A stretch of DNA of 64,000 nucleotides from Caulobacteraceae bacterium PMMR1 (GTDB lineage Bacteria; Pseudomonadota; Alphaproteobacteria; Caulobacterales; Caulobacteraceae), in the NCBI GenBank assembly GCA_000733915.1, contig JPOM01000001.1, positions 2,606,001 through 2,670,000 of the forward strand, written 5' to 3'. Below the pieces are notes generated by a model that was given only the letters and a program-made list of their open reading frames with translations, was not told where the DNA came from and searched no databases. Of this stretch, positions 1 through 8,503 are shown piece by piece. The translations under genes and the position numbers were made by a program. Numbering within the stretch: position 1 is the first letter of the stretch; every line of letters starts with the position of its first letter.

Positions 1-1
1 C

Positions 2-328
2 TTCCTGTGCCACTTCTTCGGCGATCCGGTCATGCCCGGCTGCCTGGGCCTGGACGCCATGTGGCAGCTGGTCGGCTTCTTCCTGGGCTGGTCGGGAGCG
101 CCGGGCCGCGGCCGGGCGTTGGGCGTGGGCGAAGTCAAGTTCACCGGCCAGGTCACCCCCAATATCCGCAAGGTCACCTATCTGATCGACATGAAGCGCG
201 TGATCCTGCGCAAGCTCGTCATGGGCATCGGCGACGGTGTGATGGAAGCCGACGGCAAGCCCATCTATGACGCGCGCGATCTGCGCGTCGGGCTGTTCGA
301 CGCCAAGGAGCTGGCCGCAGGCGGCTGA
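2..328 (+). CDS. fabA: 3-hydroxydecanoyl-ACP dehydratase/isomerase FabA, C-terminal part
   Basis: The window opens inside this gene; only the last 108 codons are present. FabA dehydrates 3-hydroxydecanoyl-ACP and isomerises trans-2- to cis-3-decenoyl-ACP, the branch point of anaerobic-type unsaturated fatty acid synthesis in the cytoplasm. The visible segment starts [13 protein letters not shown], the FabA hot-dog active-site loop with its catalytic histidine, followed by a helix with LDAMWQL and a strand containing [11 protein letters not shown]. It ends in the usual FabA C-terminus (residues [10 protein letters not shown]). FabB follows 25 bases downstream on the same strand, the classic fabA-fabB pair. 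The 5' end lies outside the window. Confidence 0.95.
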   Translation, partial: FLCHFFGDPVMPGCLGLDAMWQLVGFFLGWSGAPGRGRALGVGEVKFTGQVTPNIRKVTYLIDMKRVILRKLVMGIGDGVMEADGKPIYDARDLRVGLFDAKELAAGG

Positions 329-353
329 GCTGAGACAGGAGAACGGGGTTTCC

Positions 354-1580
354 ATGCGTCGCGTCGCGGTCACCGGCATCGGCATCGTCTCCTCGATCGG
401 CAACAACGCCAACGAGGTGACGGCCTCCCTGCGCGAGGCTCGGTCCGGCATCACCGAAGCGCCCGCCTACAAGGAGCTGGGCTTCCGCTGCCAGGTGCAT
501 GCGCCGGTCAAGCTCGATTGGGAGAGCCAGGTCGACCGCCGCGCCGCCCGCTTCCTGGCCGAGGGCACGGCCTACGCCCACATCGCTCTTGAGCAGGCGA
601 TCGCGGACTCCGGCCTTGAGGAGCACGAGGTCCGCAGCGAGCGGACGGGCCTGATCGTCGGCTCCGGCGGCCCCTCGACGCGGGCGATCGTCGCCGCCGC
701 CGACGTCACCCGTGAGAAGGGCCCCAAGCGGGTCGGCCCCTTCGCCGTGCCCAAGGCGATGTGCTCGGGCCCCTCGGCGGTGCTCTCCACCTGGTTCAAG
801 ACCCGCGGGCTGAACTATTCGATCAGCTCCGCCTGCGCGACCTCGACCCACTGCATCGGCGCGGGCGCCGAGCAGATCGCCATGGGCAAGCAGGACGTCG
901 TCTTCGCCGGCGGGTGCGAAGAGCTGGACTGGACCCTCAGCGTGCTCTTCGACGCCATGGGCGCGATGTCGAGCGACTTCAACGACCGGCCCGAGGTCGC
1001 CTCGCGCGCCTATGACGCCAAGCGCGACGGCTTCGTCATCGCGGGCGGGGCCGGCATGCTCGTGCTGGAGGACCTGGAGCGCGCCCGCGCCCGCGGCGCC
1101 AAGATCTACGCCGAGATCGGCGGCTATGCGGCCAATGCGGACGCCCACGACATGGTCGCGCCCTCCGGCGAGGGGGCGGTGCGCTGCATGCGGATGGCGC
1201 TGGGCGGTTGGGGCGGGGTGAAGCCGCCGCCGGTGCAGTACCTGAACCCGCACGGCACCGGCACGCCCATCGGCGACGTCAAGGAGATGGACGCGGTGCG
1301 CGAGGTGTTCGGGCGCGACGCGCCCCTGATCTCCTCCACCAAGTCCCTGACCGGCCACAGCCTGGGCGCGGCCGGCGCGCAGGAGGCGATCTACTGCATC
1401 CTGATGATGCAGAACGGCTTTGCGGCCGAGAGCGCCCACATCGAGACCTTGGATCCCGCCTTCGCCGACCTGCCGATCCTGCGGGAACGCAAGGAGATCG
1501 CGCTGGAGTGCGTCATGTCGAACAGCTTCGGGTTCGGCGGGACGAACGGCTGCCTGGTGCTGAAGCGCGCCGAGTTCTGA
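354..1580 (+). CDS. fabB: Beta-ketoacyl-ACP synthase I FabB
   Basis: Condenses malonyl-ACP with acyl-ACP and, with FabA, elongates the cis-3-decenoyl intermediate to unsaturated fatty acids. The product is 408 residues, normal for FabB. The Cys-His-His triad is visible: Cys161 in SACATSTHC, His300 in NPHGTGTP and His335 in [10 protein letters not shown], close to the E. coli positions 163/298/333. The C-terminal [11 protein letters not shown] motif is intact. The ATG at 354 is chosen because the purine-rich GACAGGAGAA lies just upstream and because it begins the conserved [10 protein letters not shown] strand; an upstream in-frame start would run back into fabA. It forms an operon with fabA. 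Confidence 0.96.
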   Translation: MRRVAVTGIGIVSSIGNNANEVTASLREARSGITEAPAYKELGFRCQVHAPVKLDWESQVDRRAARFLAEGTAYAHIALEQAIADSGLEEHEVRSERTGLIVGSGGPSTRAIVAAADVTREKGPKRVGPFAVPKAMCSGPSAVLSTWFKTRGLNYSISSACATSTHCIGAGAEQIAMGKQDVVFAGGCEELDWTLSVLFDAMGAMSSDFNDRPEVASRAYDAKRDGFVIAGGAGMLVLEDLERARARGAKIYAEIGGYAANADAHDMVAPSGEGAVRCMRMALGGWGGVKPPPVQYLNPHGTGTPIGDVKEMDAVREVFGRDAPLISSTKSLTGHSLGAAGAQEAIYCILMMQNGFAAESAHIETLDPAFADLPILRERKEIALECVMSNSFGFGGTNGCLVLKRAEF

Positions 1581-1582
1581 AC

Positions 1583-1626
1583 GGCAGGCGCGGGCCGGCC
1601 CGGGCCGCCCGGACATGGCGCCTGCC
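1583..1626. terminator. Inverted repeat between convergent fabB and pntB
   Basis: The 9-base arms GGCAGGCGC (1583-1591) and GCGCCTGCC (1618-1626) are perfect inverted repeats. The very GC-rich middle (GGGCCGGCCCGGGCC) is itself self-complementary. It sits in the 71-base gap between two convergent genes, the place for a shared terminator. No T-run follows on either strand, so the terminator role is inferred from position and structure only. Confidence 0.4.
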
Positions 1627-1651
1627 CCGCCCAGGGCAAGGGCAAGGGCGC

Positions 1652-3097
1652 TCACAGCGCCTTCACGATGCCCTCGACCATCTTCTTGGCGTCTCCGAAC
1701 AGCATCATGGTGTTGTCGCGGAAGAAGAGTTCGTTCTCCACGCCCGCATAGCCCGAGCCCATGCCGCGTTTCACGAACAGCACCGTGCGGGCCTTCTCGA
1801 CCTCGAGGATCGGCATGCCGAAGATCGGGCTCTTGGGGTCGGTCTTGGCGGCGGGGTTGGTCACGTCGTTCGCGCCGATGACGAAGGCCACGTCGGCGGT
1901 GGCGAACTCCGAGTTGATGTCCTCCAGCTCGAAGACCTCGTCATAGGGGACATTGGCCTCGGCCAGCAGCACGTTCATGTGGCCGGGCATCCGGCCTGCG
2001 ACGGGATGGATGGCGTATTTGATCTCCACGCCCTCCGTCTTGAGCGTGTCGGCCATCTCGCGCAGGGCGTGCTGGGCCTGGGCCACCGCCATGCCATAGC
2101 CCGGCACGATGATCACCTTGGACGCATTCTTCATGATGAAGGCGGCGTCGTCGGCGGAGCCCTGCTTCACGGGGCGCGTCTCGCGCGCTCCGCCCGCGGC
2201 CGCGGCGGCGTCCTCGCCGCCGAAGCCGCCCAGGATGACCGAGACGAAGCTGCGGTTCATGCCCTTGCACATGATGTAGCTCAGGATCGCGCCGGAGCTG
2301 CCCACCAGGGCGCCGGTGATGGTCAGGGTAATGTTGCCGAGCGTGAAGCCCATCGCCGCCGCCGCCCAGCCGGAGTAGCTGTTCAGCATGGAGACCACGA
2401 CGGGCATGTCGGCCCCGCCGATCGGGATGATCAGGGTCACGCCCGCGACCAGGGCTAGGACGAAGATCGCCCAGAAGGCCCAGAGCGCGCTTCCGCCGCT
2501 GAGGCACAGCAGCACGATCAGGACCACGACGAGGGCGGCGATGGCGAGGTTCAGGGCGTGGCGCGCGGGCAGCAGGATCGGCGCGCCGCTCATGTTGCCG
2601 TTCAGCTTGGCGAAGGCGATCAGCGAGCCCGTGAAGGTCACCGCGCCGATGGCGACGCCCACGGACAGCTCGATCAGGCTCTCCAGCTTGACGCCGTCCC
2701 CCTCCATGATGCCGTAGGCGGCCGGGGTGTAGATGGCGGCGACCGCGACGAGGCAGGCGGCGAGGCCGACCAGGCTGTGGAAGGCGGCGACCAGCTGAGG
2801 CATGGAGGTCATCTGCACCCGCCGCGCGATCACCGCGCCGAACGTGCCGCCGATGGCGACCCCGCCCAGGATCAGGCCCAGCGTCGTCGCGTCGAGCAGG
2901 TTGACCGTGCCGCCGGCCTTGGCGGCATCGGGGCTGAAGGCCAGCTGGGCCAGGACCGTGGCGACCGCGATCGCCATGCCGATCATGCCGAGCTGGTTGC
3001 CCCGCCGGCTGGTCTCCGGGCTCGACAGGCCCCGCAGCGCCAGAATGAACAGCACCCCGGAGACCAGATAGAGCAATGCCGCGAGATTGGCGTTCAT
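1652..3097 (-). CDS. pntB: NAD(P) transhydrogenase subunit beta PntB
   Basis: Membrane subunit carrying domain II helices and the NADP(H)-binding domain III of proton-translocating transhydrogenase, which reduces NADP+ with NADH using the proton gradient. The 481-residue length is typical. The first ~270 residues are a series of hydrophobic helices, and the C-terminal ~180 residues hold the NADP domain with GYGMAVAQAQ, HPVAGRMPGHMNV and GANDVTNPAA. It is the last gene of the minus-strand order pntA1-pntA2-mntA-hepT-pntB. Its ATG overlaps the hepT stop (ATGA at 3094-3097), so its translation is coupled to the toxin gene, which is unusual for pnt. Confidence 0.96.
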   Translation of the reverse strand: MNANLAALLYLVSGVLFILALRGLSSPETSRRGNQLGMIGMAIAVATVLAQLAFSPDAAKAGGTVNLLDATTLGLILGGVAIGGTFGAVIARRVQMTSMPQLVAAFHSLVGLAACLVAVAAIYTPAAYGIMEGDGVKLESLIELSVGVAIGAVTFTGSLIAFAKLNGNMSGAPILLPARHALNLAIAALVVVLIVLLCLSGGSALWAFWAIFVLALVAGVTLIIPIGGADMPVVVSMLNSYSGWAAAAMGFTLGNITLTITGALVGSSGAILSYIMCKGMNRSFVSVILGGFGGEDAAAAAGGARETRPVKQGSADDAAFIMKNASKVIIVPGYGMAVAQAQHALREMADTLKTEGVEIKYAIHPVAGRMPGHMNVLLAEANVPYDEVFELEDINSEFATADVAFVIGANDVTNPAAKTDPKSPIFGMPILEVEKARTVLFVKRGMGSGYAGVENELFFRDNTMMLFGDAKKMVEGIVKAL

Positions 3098-3435
3098 GGC
3101 GTGTCCCCCAAGAGCTTTTCCAGCTCGACGATCAGCGGCGGCAAGCGACGCTCGACGACGTCGAACAGCACCTCCATCCGGATTGCGCCATAGCCGTGTA
3201 CGAGATGATGCCTTAGGCCGGTGACCTGCGCCCAGGGCAAACCGCCGAGTGGCGGACGCTCCGCCTTGGGGATTTTGTAGGCCGCTTCGCCGACGACCTC
3301 GACGGCTTTAATCAGACCCTGCTGAAGTCCCCAATCGCCCATGACGCCGTCGCGACCGTGGCGCGCGAGGATGGCGCTCGCGCCGGTCGCATAGGACAGC
3401 ATATCCTCGAGGCGGATCCGGGTTTCGGGCGTCAT
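3094..3435 (-). CDS. hepT: HepT-like ribonuclease toxin (DUF86/HEPN family)
   Basis: HEPN-fold toxin of the HepT/MntA toxin-antitoxin family; characterised members are RNases neutralised when the partner nucleotidyltransferase AMPylates them. The 113-residue product carries the catalytic R-X4-H-X-Y motif in RHHLVHGYG and a conserved helix around VEVVGEAAYKI. The ATG at 3435 is chosen because it overlaps the antitoxin stop as ATGA; an upstream in-frame start adds 12 unlikely residues. Its stop in turn overlaps the pntB ATG. The family assignment is firm. The position between pntA2 and pntB is the odd part: toxin, antitoxin and an energy-coupling enzyme would share one transcript. Confidence 0.9.
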   Translation of the reverse strand: MTPETRIRLEDMLSYATGASAILARHGRDGVMGDWGLQQGLIKAVEVVGEAAYKIPKAERPPLGGLPWAQVTGLRHHLVHGYGAIRMEVLFDVVERRLPPLIVELEKLLGDTP

Positions 3436-3734
3436 TCCACCCGCACCAGATCGCGCGCCATGTAGGCCCACCGCTCGGGCCGCATCATCTGCCGGTCGAC
3501 CAGATCAACGCGCCGGCCGAACGTCTCCATCAAGTCGGTGATGAGCCCCCCGAGGCCCCAATAGTCCAAGCCGGATAGGGCCTCGAAGACAACATCCACG
3601 TCGCTGTCCGGCCGGTCCTCCCCCCGGGCAAGGGAGCCCACCACGCCCACGAGTTCGATACCGATGGCCCGGGCCTCAGATTGCTTTTCGCGCAGCACCC
3701 GCAGCACATCTTCGAGCGTCGCCGGCTCAGCCAC
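3432..3734 (-). CDS. mntA: MntA-like minimal nucleotidyltransferase antitoxin
   Basis: Minimal nucleotidyltransferase of 100 residues with the family motif G-S-X10-D-X-D at GSLARGEDRPDSDVD. In studied homologues it transfers AMP units to a tyrosine of HepT and so inactivates the toxin. The start is a GTG at 3734, 57 bases downstream of pntA2. The stop overlaps the hepT start by four bases (ATGA). Antitoxin first and toxin second is the normal order for this family. Translation from within the pnt transcript is inferred from strand and spacing; a separate promoter in the 57-base gap cannot be excluded. Confidence 0.88.
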   Translation of the reverse strand: MAEPATLEDVLRVLREKQSEARAIGIELVGVVGSLARGEDRPDSDVDVVFEALSGLDYWGLGGLITDLMETFGRRVDLVDRQMMRPERWAYMARDLVRVE

Positions 3735-3791
3735 GGCTCAGAACACCCGGAGCTCGGTCTTGCCGGCCAGGCCGTGCGAGCCTACGCCGCA

Positions 3792-4112
3792 TCACTTGGC
3801 CTTCTTGCGGTACATGGCCAGCATGCGCTGGGTGACCAGGAAGCCGCCGAAGATGTTGACGGCCGCCAGGCCCGCAGCGACCGCGCCTGCGCCCTTGGAG
3901 ACCCAGACCGTCCCGGACGCTGCTTCGCCGCCGACGCCGTGCGCCGCGGCCGCCAGCAGGGCGCCCACGATGATCACCGAGGAGATGGCGTTGGTCACCG
4001 CCATCAGCGGCGTGTGCAGCGCAGGCGTGACGCTCCAGACGACGTAGTAGCCGACGAAGATCGCCAGCACGAAGATCGCCAGGCGGAACACGGTGGGGTC
4101 GACGGCTTCCAT
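3792..4112 (-). CDS. pntAB: NAD(P) transhydrogenase subunit alpha-2 (membrane part) PntA2
   Basis: Short membrane part of the split alpha subunit found in Rhodobacter-like alphaproteobacteria, 106 residues. It shows three to four hydrophobic segments (around residues 12-30, 38-60 and 75-95) and the conserved [17 protein letters not shown] stretch of domain II. It follows pntA1 by 12 bases and precedes the mntA/hepT pair and then pntB, with which it forms the proton channel. Confidence 0.93.
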   Translation of the reverse strand: MEAVDPTVFRLAIFVLAIFVGYYVVWSVTPALHTPLMAVTNAISSVIIVGALLAAAAHGVGGEAASGTVWVSKGAGAVAAGLAAVNIFGGFLVTQRMLAMYRKKAK

Positions 4113-4124
4113 GGTCGGGTCCTC

Positions 4125-5261
4125 TCAGTTCGCCTTCAGCCCCGGGTGCACGATCTCGCCGCCGCGCGTGATCAGGGCGGCCTGCAGGATCTCGTCGTCC
4201 CACTGCGGCGCGAAGGCCTTGTCCTTGTCGACGAACAGGGCGGCGAGGTTGACGAGGTTGCGCGCGTAGAGGGCGGAGGCGTCGGTCGCCACCCGCCCTG
4301 GCAGGTTGGCCCAGCTGACGATCTTCACCCCGGCGACCTCGACCACCTCGCCGGCCTTGGCCCCCTCCACATTGCCGCCCTGCTCCACCGCGAGGTCCAC
4401 CAGCACGCTGCCCGGCCGCATGGAGGCGAGGTGGGCGGCGGTGACCAGGCGAGGGGCGGGCCGCCCCGGGATCAGGGCGGTGGTGATGACGATGTCCTGC
4501 TTCTTGATGTGCTCTGCGGTGAGGGCGGCCTGCTTGGCCTGGTAGGCCGGGCTCATCTCCTTGGCGTAGCCGCCGGCGGTCTGGGCGGACTTGAACTCTT
4601 CGTCCTCCACCGCGAGGAACTTGGCGCCGAGGCTCTCCACCTGCTCCTTGGTGGCGGGGCGGACGTCGGTGGCGGTGACCACCGCGCCAAGGCGCCGCGC
4701 AGTGGCGATGGCCTGCAGCCCCGCCACGCCCACGCCCATGACGAAGACCTTGGCCGCCGCGATCGTGCCCGCCGCCGTCATCATCATCGGCAGCGCCCGG
4801 CCATAGGCCTCCGCCGCCTCGATCACCGCGCGATAGCCGGCGAGGTTGGCTTGCGAGCTGAGGGCGTCCATCGACTGGGCGCGCGTGATGCGGGGGATGA
4901 ACTCCATGGCGATGGCGCTCGCGCCCGCCTCGGCCAGGGCTTGGACCCGGTCGCGCTCGCCGTAGGCGTTGAGCATCGCCACCACCAGAGCGCCGCGCTT
5001 CAGGGCCGCGATCTCGTCCGGCTCGGGCCCGCGCACCTTGAACAGCACGTCCGCGCCGGCGATCGCTTCGGGCGCGCTGTCGGCGAGGCGGGCTCCCGCG
5101 GCCTCGTAGTCGGCGTCAGGGTAGGCCGAGGCCGAGCCGGCGCCGCGCTCGACCGCCACCTCAAAGCCCAGGGCCGCCAGCTTCTTCACGCTCTCCGGCG
5201 TCGCGGCCGTGCGGGTCTCGCCCGGGCGGCGTTCGCGCGTGACGGCGATCGTGGCGGCCAT
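4125..5261 (-). CDS. pntAA: NAD(P) transhydrogenase subunit alpha-1 (NAD-binding) PntA1
   Basis: Soluble NAD(H)-binding domain I of the transhydrogenase, 378 residues, the usual size of the split alpha-1 form. Recognisable landmarks are RRPGETRTAATPESV near the N-terminus, the MEFIPRITRAQSMDALSSQ motif, the Rossmann GVGVAGLQAIATARRLGA at about residues 170-190, and VLVDLAVEQGGN. It is the first gene of the operon. Only 63 bases separate its ATG from the end of an IS481-type element, so the native promoter may have been displaced or replaced. Confidence 0.95.
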   Translation of the reverse strand: MAATIAVTRERRPGETRTAATPESVKKLAALGFEVAVERGAGSASAYPDADYEAAGARLADSAPEAIAGADVLFKVRGPEPDEIAALKRGALVVAMLNAYGERDRVQALAEAGASAIAMEFIPRITRAQSMDALSSQANLAGYRAVIEAAEAYGRALPMMMTAAGTIAAAKVFVMGVGVAGLQAIATARRLGAVVTATDVRPATKEQVESLGAKFLAVEDEEFKSAQTAGGYAKEMSPAYQAKQAALTAEHIKKQDIVITTALIPGRPAPRLVTAAHLASMRPGSVLVDLAVEQGGNVEGAKAGEVVEVAGVKIVSWANLPGRVATDASALYARNLVNLAALFVDKDKAFAPQWDDEILQAALITRGGEIVHPGLKAN

Positions 5262-5324
5262 GACGTCTCCTGAAACCCCGGATCAGGCGACGTTAGGAAG
5301 CTTCTCGCCCTGCTGTCCAGTCCC

Positions 5325-6440
5325 TGTCCGGGGTCAGCCCATGTGAGACGGCGGGGTCTCTTTGGCCTGGAGCTGGGCGAGGTCGCGGGCTGGGGTGAGG
5401 CCGTCCAGGGCGCCGTGGGGCCGGTGGTGGTTGTAGCGGTGCTGGAAGGCGTCCAGCAGCGGGTTCAGCTTCTCGACTGACCTCGGCAGGTCGTAGACGC
5501 CGTAGACCTCATAGCGCCAGGCGCCGTTGCAGCGCTCCACCGCGCCGTTGAGCTGGGGCCGCTTTGGCGGGAGCTCGTAGAGGATCAGGCCTTTGTCATG
5601 GCAGGCCTGCTCGAACTTAAGCCTTGAACTCCGAACCGCCGTCGACCTGGATGGCCTGCACCGGGAAGGGCATCTCGGCGATGACCTTGTCGAGGAACAG
5701 GCTGGCGGCGTGGGCCGTGGCGCGGTTGACCGCCTTGGCGACGGTCCACTTGGCGACGGGATCGTAGGCGGTGAAGTGTTTGATGGCCTTGCCCGGAGCC
5801 AGGGTGACGAACACCGTGTCGATCTGCACCACCCCGCCTGGCCGGTCGGGCCTCAGCCCCTTGGGCAGGCGCACGGCATGGCGGCGCCGGGCCGTCCAGC
5901 GGTGCGAACGCGGCCGGCGACGCAGCGTCGCAACAGGCTGCACCACGCCGCGGTCCACCAGGCTCCTGATGATCCGCCCTAAAGTGGCGTTCGACACGGA
6001 GAAGCCCTGCTCCCGCAACAAAGGGCCGAGCTTGGCGCGGCCCCACATGGGGTAGTCGTCCCGCAGATCCTGGACCGCCCGCACCAGCTTGGGGGTCCAG
6101 CTCTTCAGCCTCACCCGCAGCGGCCGGCGGCTCCTGGGCTCCAGCCGCTTGGACCAACGGTGCAGCGTGGCGCGGCTGACGCCCACCGCCTTGGCCGCCT
6201 GCTCGGCGGTGAGCCCGCCTTGCCGGGCCAATCGGAACCGGCGGAGCCCGTCTCGCCTGGCCGCTCCGATGTCTGTGGTCTGCGCAGCCAGGCGAGACGA
6301 CAGCCTCGCGCCGCGATATGCTGCGCTCTGTAGGCCAAAAACCTGCACGGGGGTCTCCTTCGGTCTTGAGTCGGCAAACCCAAGCCTCAGGGACCCCCAC
6401 CCAGGGTCAAGCCCGTCTCAAATCTGTCTGAGCCCGATCA
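5325..6440 (-). mobile_element. IS481-type insertion sequence, 1116 bp, with broken transposase
   Basis: Imperfect terminal inverted repeats bracket the element. The left end at 5325-5351 begins TGTCCGGGGTCAG and ends TGTGAGACGG. The right end at 6413-6440, read inward on the minus strand, begins TGATCGGGCTCAG and ends TTTGAGACGG. Apart from a one-base gap the two match at about four fifths of positions. Length and TG-initiated ends fit the IS481 group. No convincing target duplication is seen. It lies between the ABC ATPase gene and pntA1, reading toward pntA1. Confidence 0.75.
5334..6348 (-). pseudogene. IS481-type DDE transposase, frameshifted
   Basis: The N-terminal helix-turn-helix (LTAEQAAKAVGVSRATLHRW) and the first two acidic residues of the rve catalytic core (VQIDTVF and VDGGSEF) are in one frame, which stops at 5617. 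The rest continues from about 5612 in another frame as FEQACHDKGLILYELPPK, then LNGAVERCNG with the third catalytic Glu, and the C-terminal NHHRPHGALDGL. One extra base (or two missing) near 5612-5620 accounts for the shift. The transposase is therefore inactive unless the ribosome slips; this group does not normally frameshift at this point. Confidence 0.82.
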
Positions 6441-6453
6441 CGCGCGTGCGGCG

Positions 6454-7419
6454 TCAGTCGCGCGTCGGGTCGCCCTGGGCCGGGTCGCTGTAGGTCAGGG
6501 CCAGGAAGACGTCCTCCAAGTCGGGGTCTTCGGTGGCGAGGTCGCGGATCTGCACGCCGGCGGCGCGCACCGCGGACAGCACGGCCTCCACCGAGGCGGC
6601 TTCCGACTTGAAGCTGATCGCCAGGCGGCCGTCGGGCCGGAGCTTGCCCTCAAAGCCGTCCAGCGCCGGGGCGTGCTCCAGGGGCTCCTGCGGCGTGATC
6701 ACCACCGCCCGGGTGTCCAGGCGGCGGAGCAGGGCGGCCGTAGGCTCGCTCGCCACCACCTCGCCGCGGTTGATGATGGCGATGCGGTCGCAGAGCGCCT
6801 GCGCCTCCTCCAGGTAGTGGGTGGTCAGCACGATGGTGACGCCGGCGTTGTTCAGGGCCTGAACGTAGCTCCAGAGCTGGCGGCGGAGCTCCACGTCCAC
6901 CCCCGCGGTCGGCTCGTCCAGGATCAGGATCGGCGGGTTGTGCACCATGGCCTTGGCGACCATCAGGCGGCGCTTCATGCCCCCCGACAGCTGGCGGACA
7001 TAGGCGTCGGCCTTGTCGCCCAGCCCCAAGGCGTTCAGCACTTCCATGGTGCGCCGCTCGCCCTTGGGCACGCCGTAGAGGCCCGCCTGCAGCTCCAGGC
7101 TCTCCCGCGGGGTGAAGAAGACGTCCGCCGCCAGCTCCTGAGGCACGACGCCGATGGCGGCGCGGGCCGAGCGCGGGTGCTGGTCGATGTCGATGCCCCA
7201 GAGCCTGACCTCGCCGGCGCTCTTGCGGGTCAGGCCGGCCAGGATGTTGATGAAGGTCGACTTGCCCGCGCCGTTCGGGCCCAGGAGGCCGAAGATCGAG
7301 CCTCGCGGCACGACGAGGTCGACGCGGTTCAGCGCCGTCTTGGCCGGCGTCGTCTTGGACGCCGGATAGATCTTGACGAGGCCCTTAGCCTCGATGGCGA
7401 AGTCGGGGAGCGCGGTCAT
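6454..7419 (-). CDS. ABC-2 type transporter ATP-binding protein
   Basis: Cytoplasmic ATPase of an ABC-2 exporter (YadG/CcmA-like), 321 residues. Walker A is GLLGPNGAGKS (about residues 44-54), the signature is QLSGGMKRRL, Walker B is ILILDEPTAGVD and the switch histidine is in LTTHYLEEA. A C-terminal ~90-residue domain follows, as in NodI/YadG-type proteins. The expected permease partner is not next to it: downstream lies the IS481 element at once (14 bases after the stop) and upstream a divergent gene. The substrate cannot be read from the sequence. Confidence 0.9.
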   Translation of the reverse strand: MTALPDFAIEAKGLVKIYPASKTTPAKTALNRVDLVVPRGSIFGLLGPNGAGKSTFINILAGLTRKSAGEVRLWGIDIDQHPRSARAAIGVVPQELAADVFFTPRESLELQAGLYGVPKGERRTMEVLNALGLGDKADAYVRQLSGGMKRRLMVAKAMVHNPPILILDEPTAGVDVELRRQLWSYVQALNNAGVTIVLTTHYLEEAQALCDRIAIINRGEVVASEPTAALLRRLDTRAVVITPQEPLEHAPALDGFEGKLRPDGRLAISFKSEAASVEAVLSAVRAAGVQIRDLATEDPDLEDVFLALTYSDPAQGDPTRD

Positions 7420-7574
7420 GGGCGAGCAGCCTGAGCGGTCGGGTGCGGGAGGCGGGAGCAGGAGCGTGGCGAGCGCGACCGGATCGGCGTTTCGCCGTTT
7501 GACGTCCGCAGGCCCGCTCCTCTACCTAGGCCCCCGACCGATCCTTGCCAAGCCGAGCCCCGAAAGCCCGTCGC

Positions 7575-7844
7575 ATGCGCCCCGCCCCGCCTGAAGAGTC
7601 CAAGACGGCGGCCTCGACCGCCCTGCCGCCCGGACCGCCGGAGGTGATCGTGGTGGACAGCCACCGCGTGTGGTGCGACGGCGGCGGCGGCGCGCTGGGC
7701 CATCCGCGCGTCTATATGGAGATGGGCGACAGCCACGCCGTGGAGTGCGGCTATTGCGACCGCCGCTTCGTGCTGCGCGGGTTCGAGCGCCCGGAGGACG
7801 AGGAGACCGCGCCCGGCGCCTGGGACGGCGCCGCCGGCCGATAA
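7575..7844 (+). CDS. Small zf-CHCC domain protein
   Basis: 89-residue protein with a C-H-C-C zinc-binding pattern: Cys in RVWCDGG, His in LGHPRV, and a Cys pair in VECGYCDRRF. This matches the zf-CHCC domain of NDUFS6-like proteins common in alphaproteobacteria, where it occurs as a stand-alone small protein. The N-terminal ~25 residues are proline-rich and probably disordered. The ATG at 7575 is preferred over one ten codons upstream, which adds only basic residues. Its function is not established. It is divergent from the ABC ATPase across 155 bases. Confidence 0.8.
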   Translation: MRPAPPEESKTAASTALPPGPPEVIVVDSHRVWCDGGGGALGHPRVYMEMGDSHAVECGYCDRRFVLRGFERPEDEETAPGAWDGAAGR

Positions 7845-7894
7845 GCCCGCATGCGCAAGCCCGCACGCGCAAGCTCTTCCGCCCGTCCGCGGCC

Positions 7895-8122
7895 TCAGGC
7901 GATGATGTCGGGGGTGAGGCGGTCCTCGATGAGCACGATCTCGTCGCGGAGCTGAAGCTTGCGCCGCTTCAGGCGCATGATGCGCAGCTGGTCGGGGGGC
8001 GCGACGGCCTGCTCGATCTCGCGCACCTCGGCGTCGATCTCGGCGTGCTCCTTTTTGAGCACGGCCAGGCGCAGGCGCAGGGCGGCCTCGTCGAAGTCGA
8101 CCTCGTCGGGGTCGTCGGTCAT
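7895..8122 (-). CDS. YdcH/DUF465-like small coiled-coil protein
   Basis: 75-residue acidic protein dominated by one amphipathic helix pair: a heptad-like stretch from ALRLRLAVLKKEHAEIDAE, then the LRIMRLKRRKLQLRDEI segment typical of YdcH (DUF465) proteins. The ATG at 8122 begins MTDDPDEVDFDE; the longer open frame upstream has no coding character. The second YdcH-like gene is divergent to it, 186 bases away. Function is unknown. Confidence 0.78.
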   Translation of the reverse strand: MTDDPDEVDFDEAALRLRLAVLKKEHAEIDAEVREIEQAVAPPDQLRIMRLKRRKLQLRDEIVLIEDRLTPDIIA

Positions 8123-8308
8123 GCGCCGGTCCGTCTCGCAGCGCCCGGGCGCCGGGTCCGGGCGCCTGGAACGGCGGCGTTCCTGACCCATGAGGGGCGC
8201 CGCGTAAAGCCGAGCCCCCGCGCGACCCGCCTCACGCCCCCGTGACCTGACATCGCGGCCGAGCGGTGGTCTATTGCGTCCGTGTCGGTTCCAACAGGAG
8301 GTTCGACC

Positions 8309-8482
8309 ATGGCCATCGAAGCGCGGATCCGCGAACTCGGTTTGAAGCACCAGCATCTGGACCGGGCCATTTCGGAGGAACTCGCCAGACCCGCCTGCGA
8401 CGCCGTGCGATTGACGACCCTGAAGCGCCAGAAGTTGAAGCTTAAGGAACAGATCGAGGCCCTGCGGCGCGCCGCCCACTGA
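8309..8482 (+). CDS. YdcH/DUF465-like small protein
   Basis: 57-residue basic helical protein. Its core, RIRELGLKHQHLDRAI, then LTTLKRQKLKLKEQIEAL, is the DUF465/YdcH pattern. A strong ribosome-binding site ACAGGAGG lies at 8294-8301, eight bases before the ATG at 8309, which settles the start. It is paralogous in architecture to the neighbouring 75-residue protein on the other strand. Function is unknown. Confidence 0.85.
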   Translation: MAIEARIRELGLKHQHLDRAISEELARPACDAVRLTTLKRQKLKLKEQIEALRRAAH

Positions 8483-8503
8483 GCTTTGCGGGCGGGGGCG
8501 GGC

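Noticed and set aside
219-1655. 478-codon open frame on the minus strand opposite fabB
   Set aside because: It is a high-GC shadow of fabB with Arg/Ala/Gly-rich composition, no start signal and no family resemblance.
3681-5273. 530-codon plus-strand frame opposite pntA1/pntA2
   Set aside because: His/Arg/Gly-rich shadow of the transhydrogenase genes.
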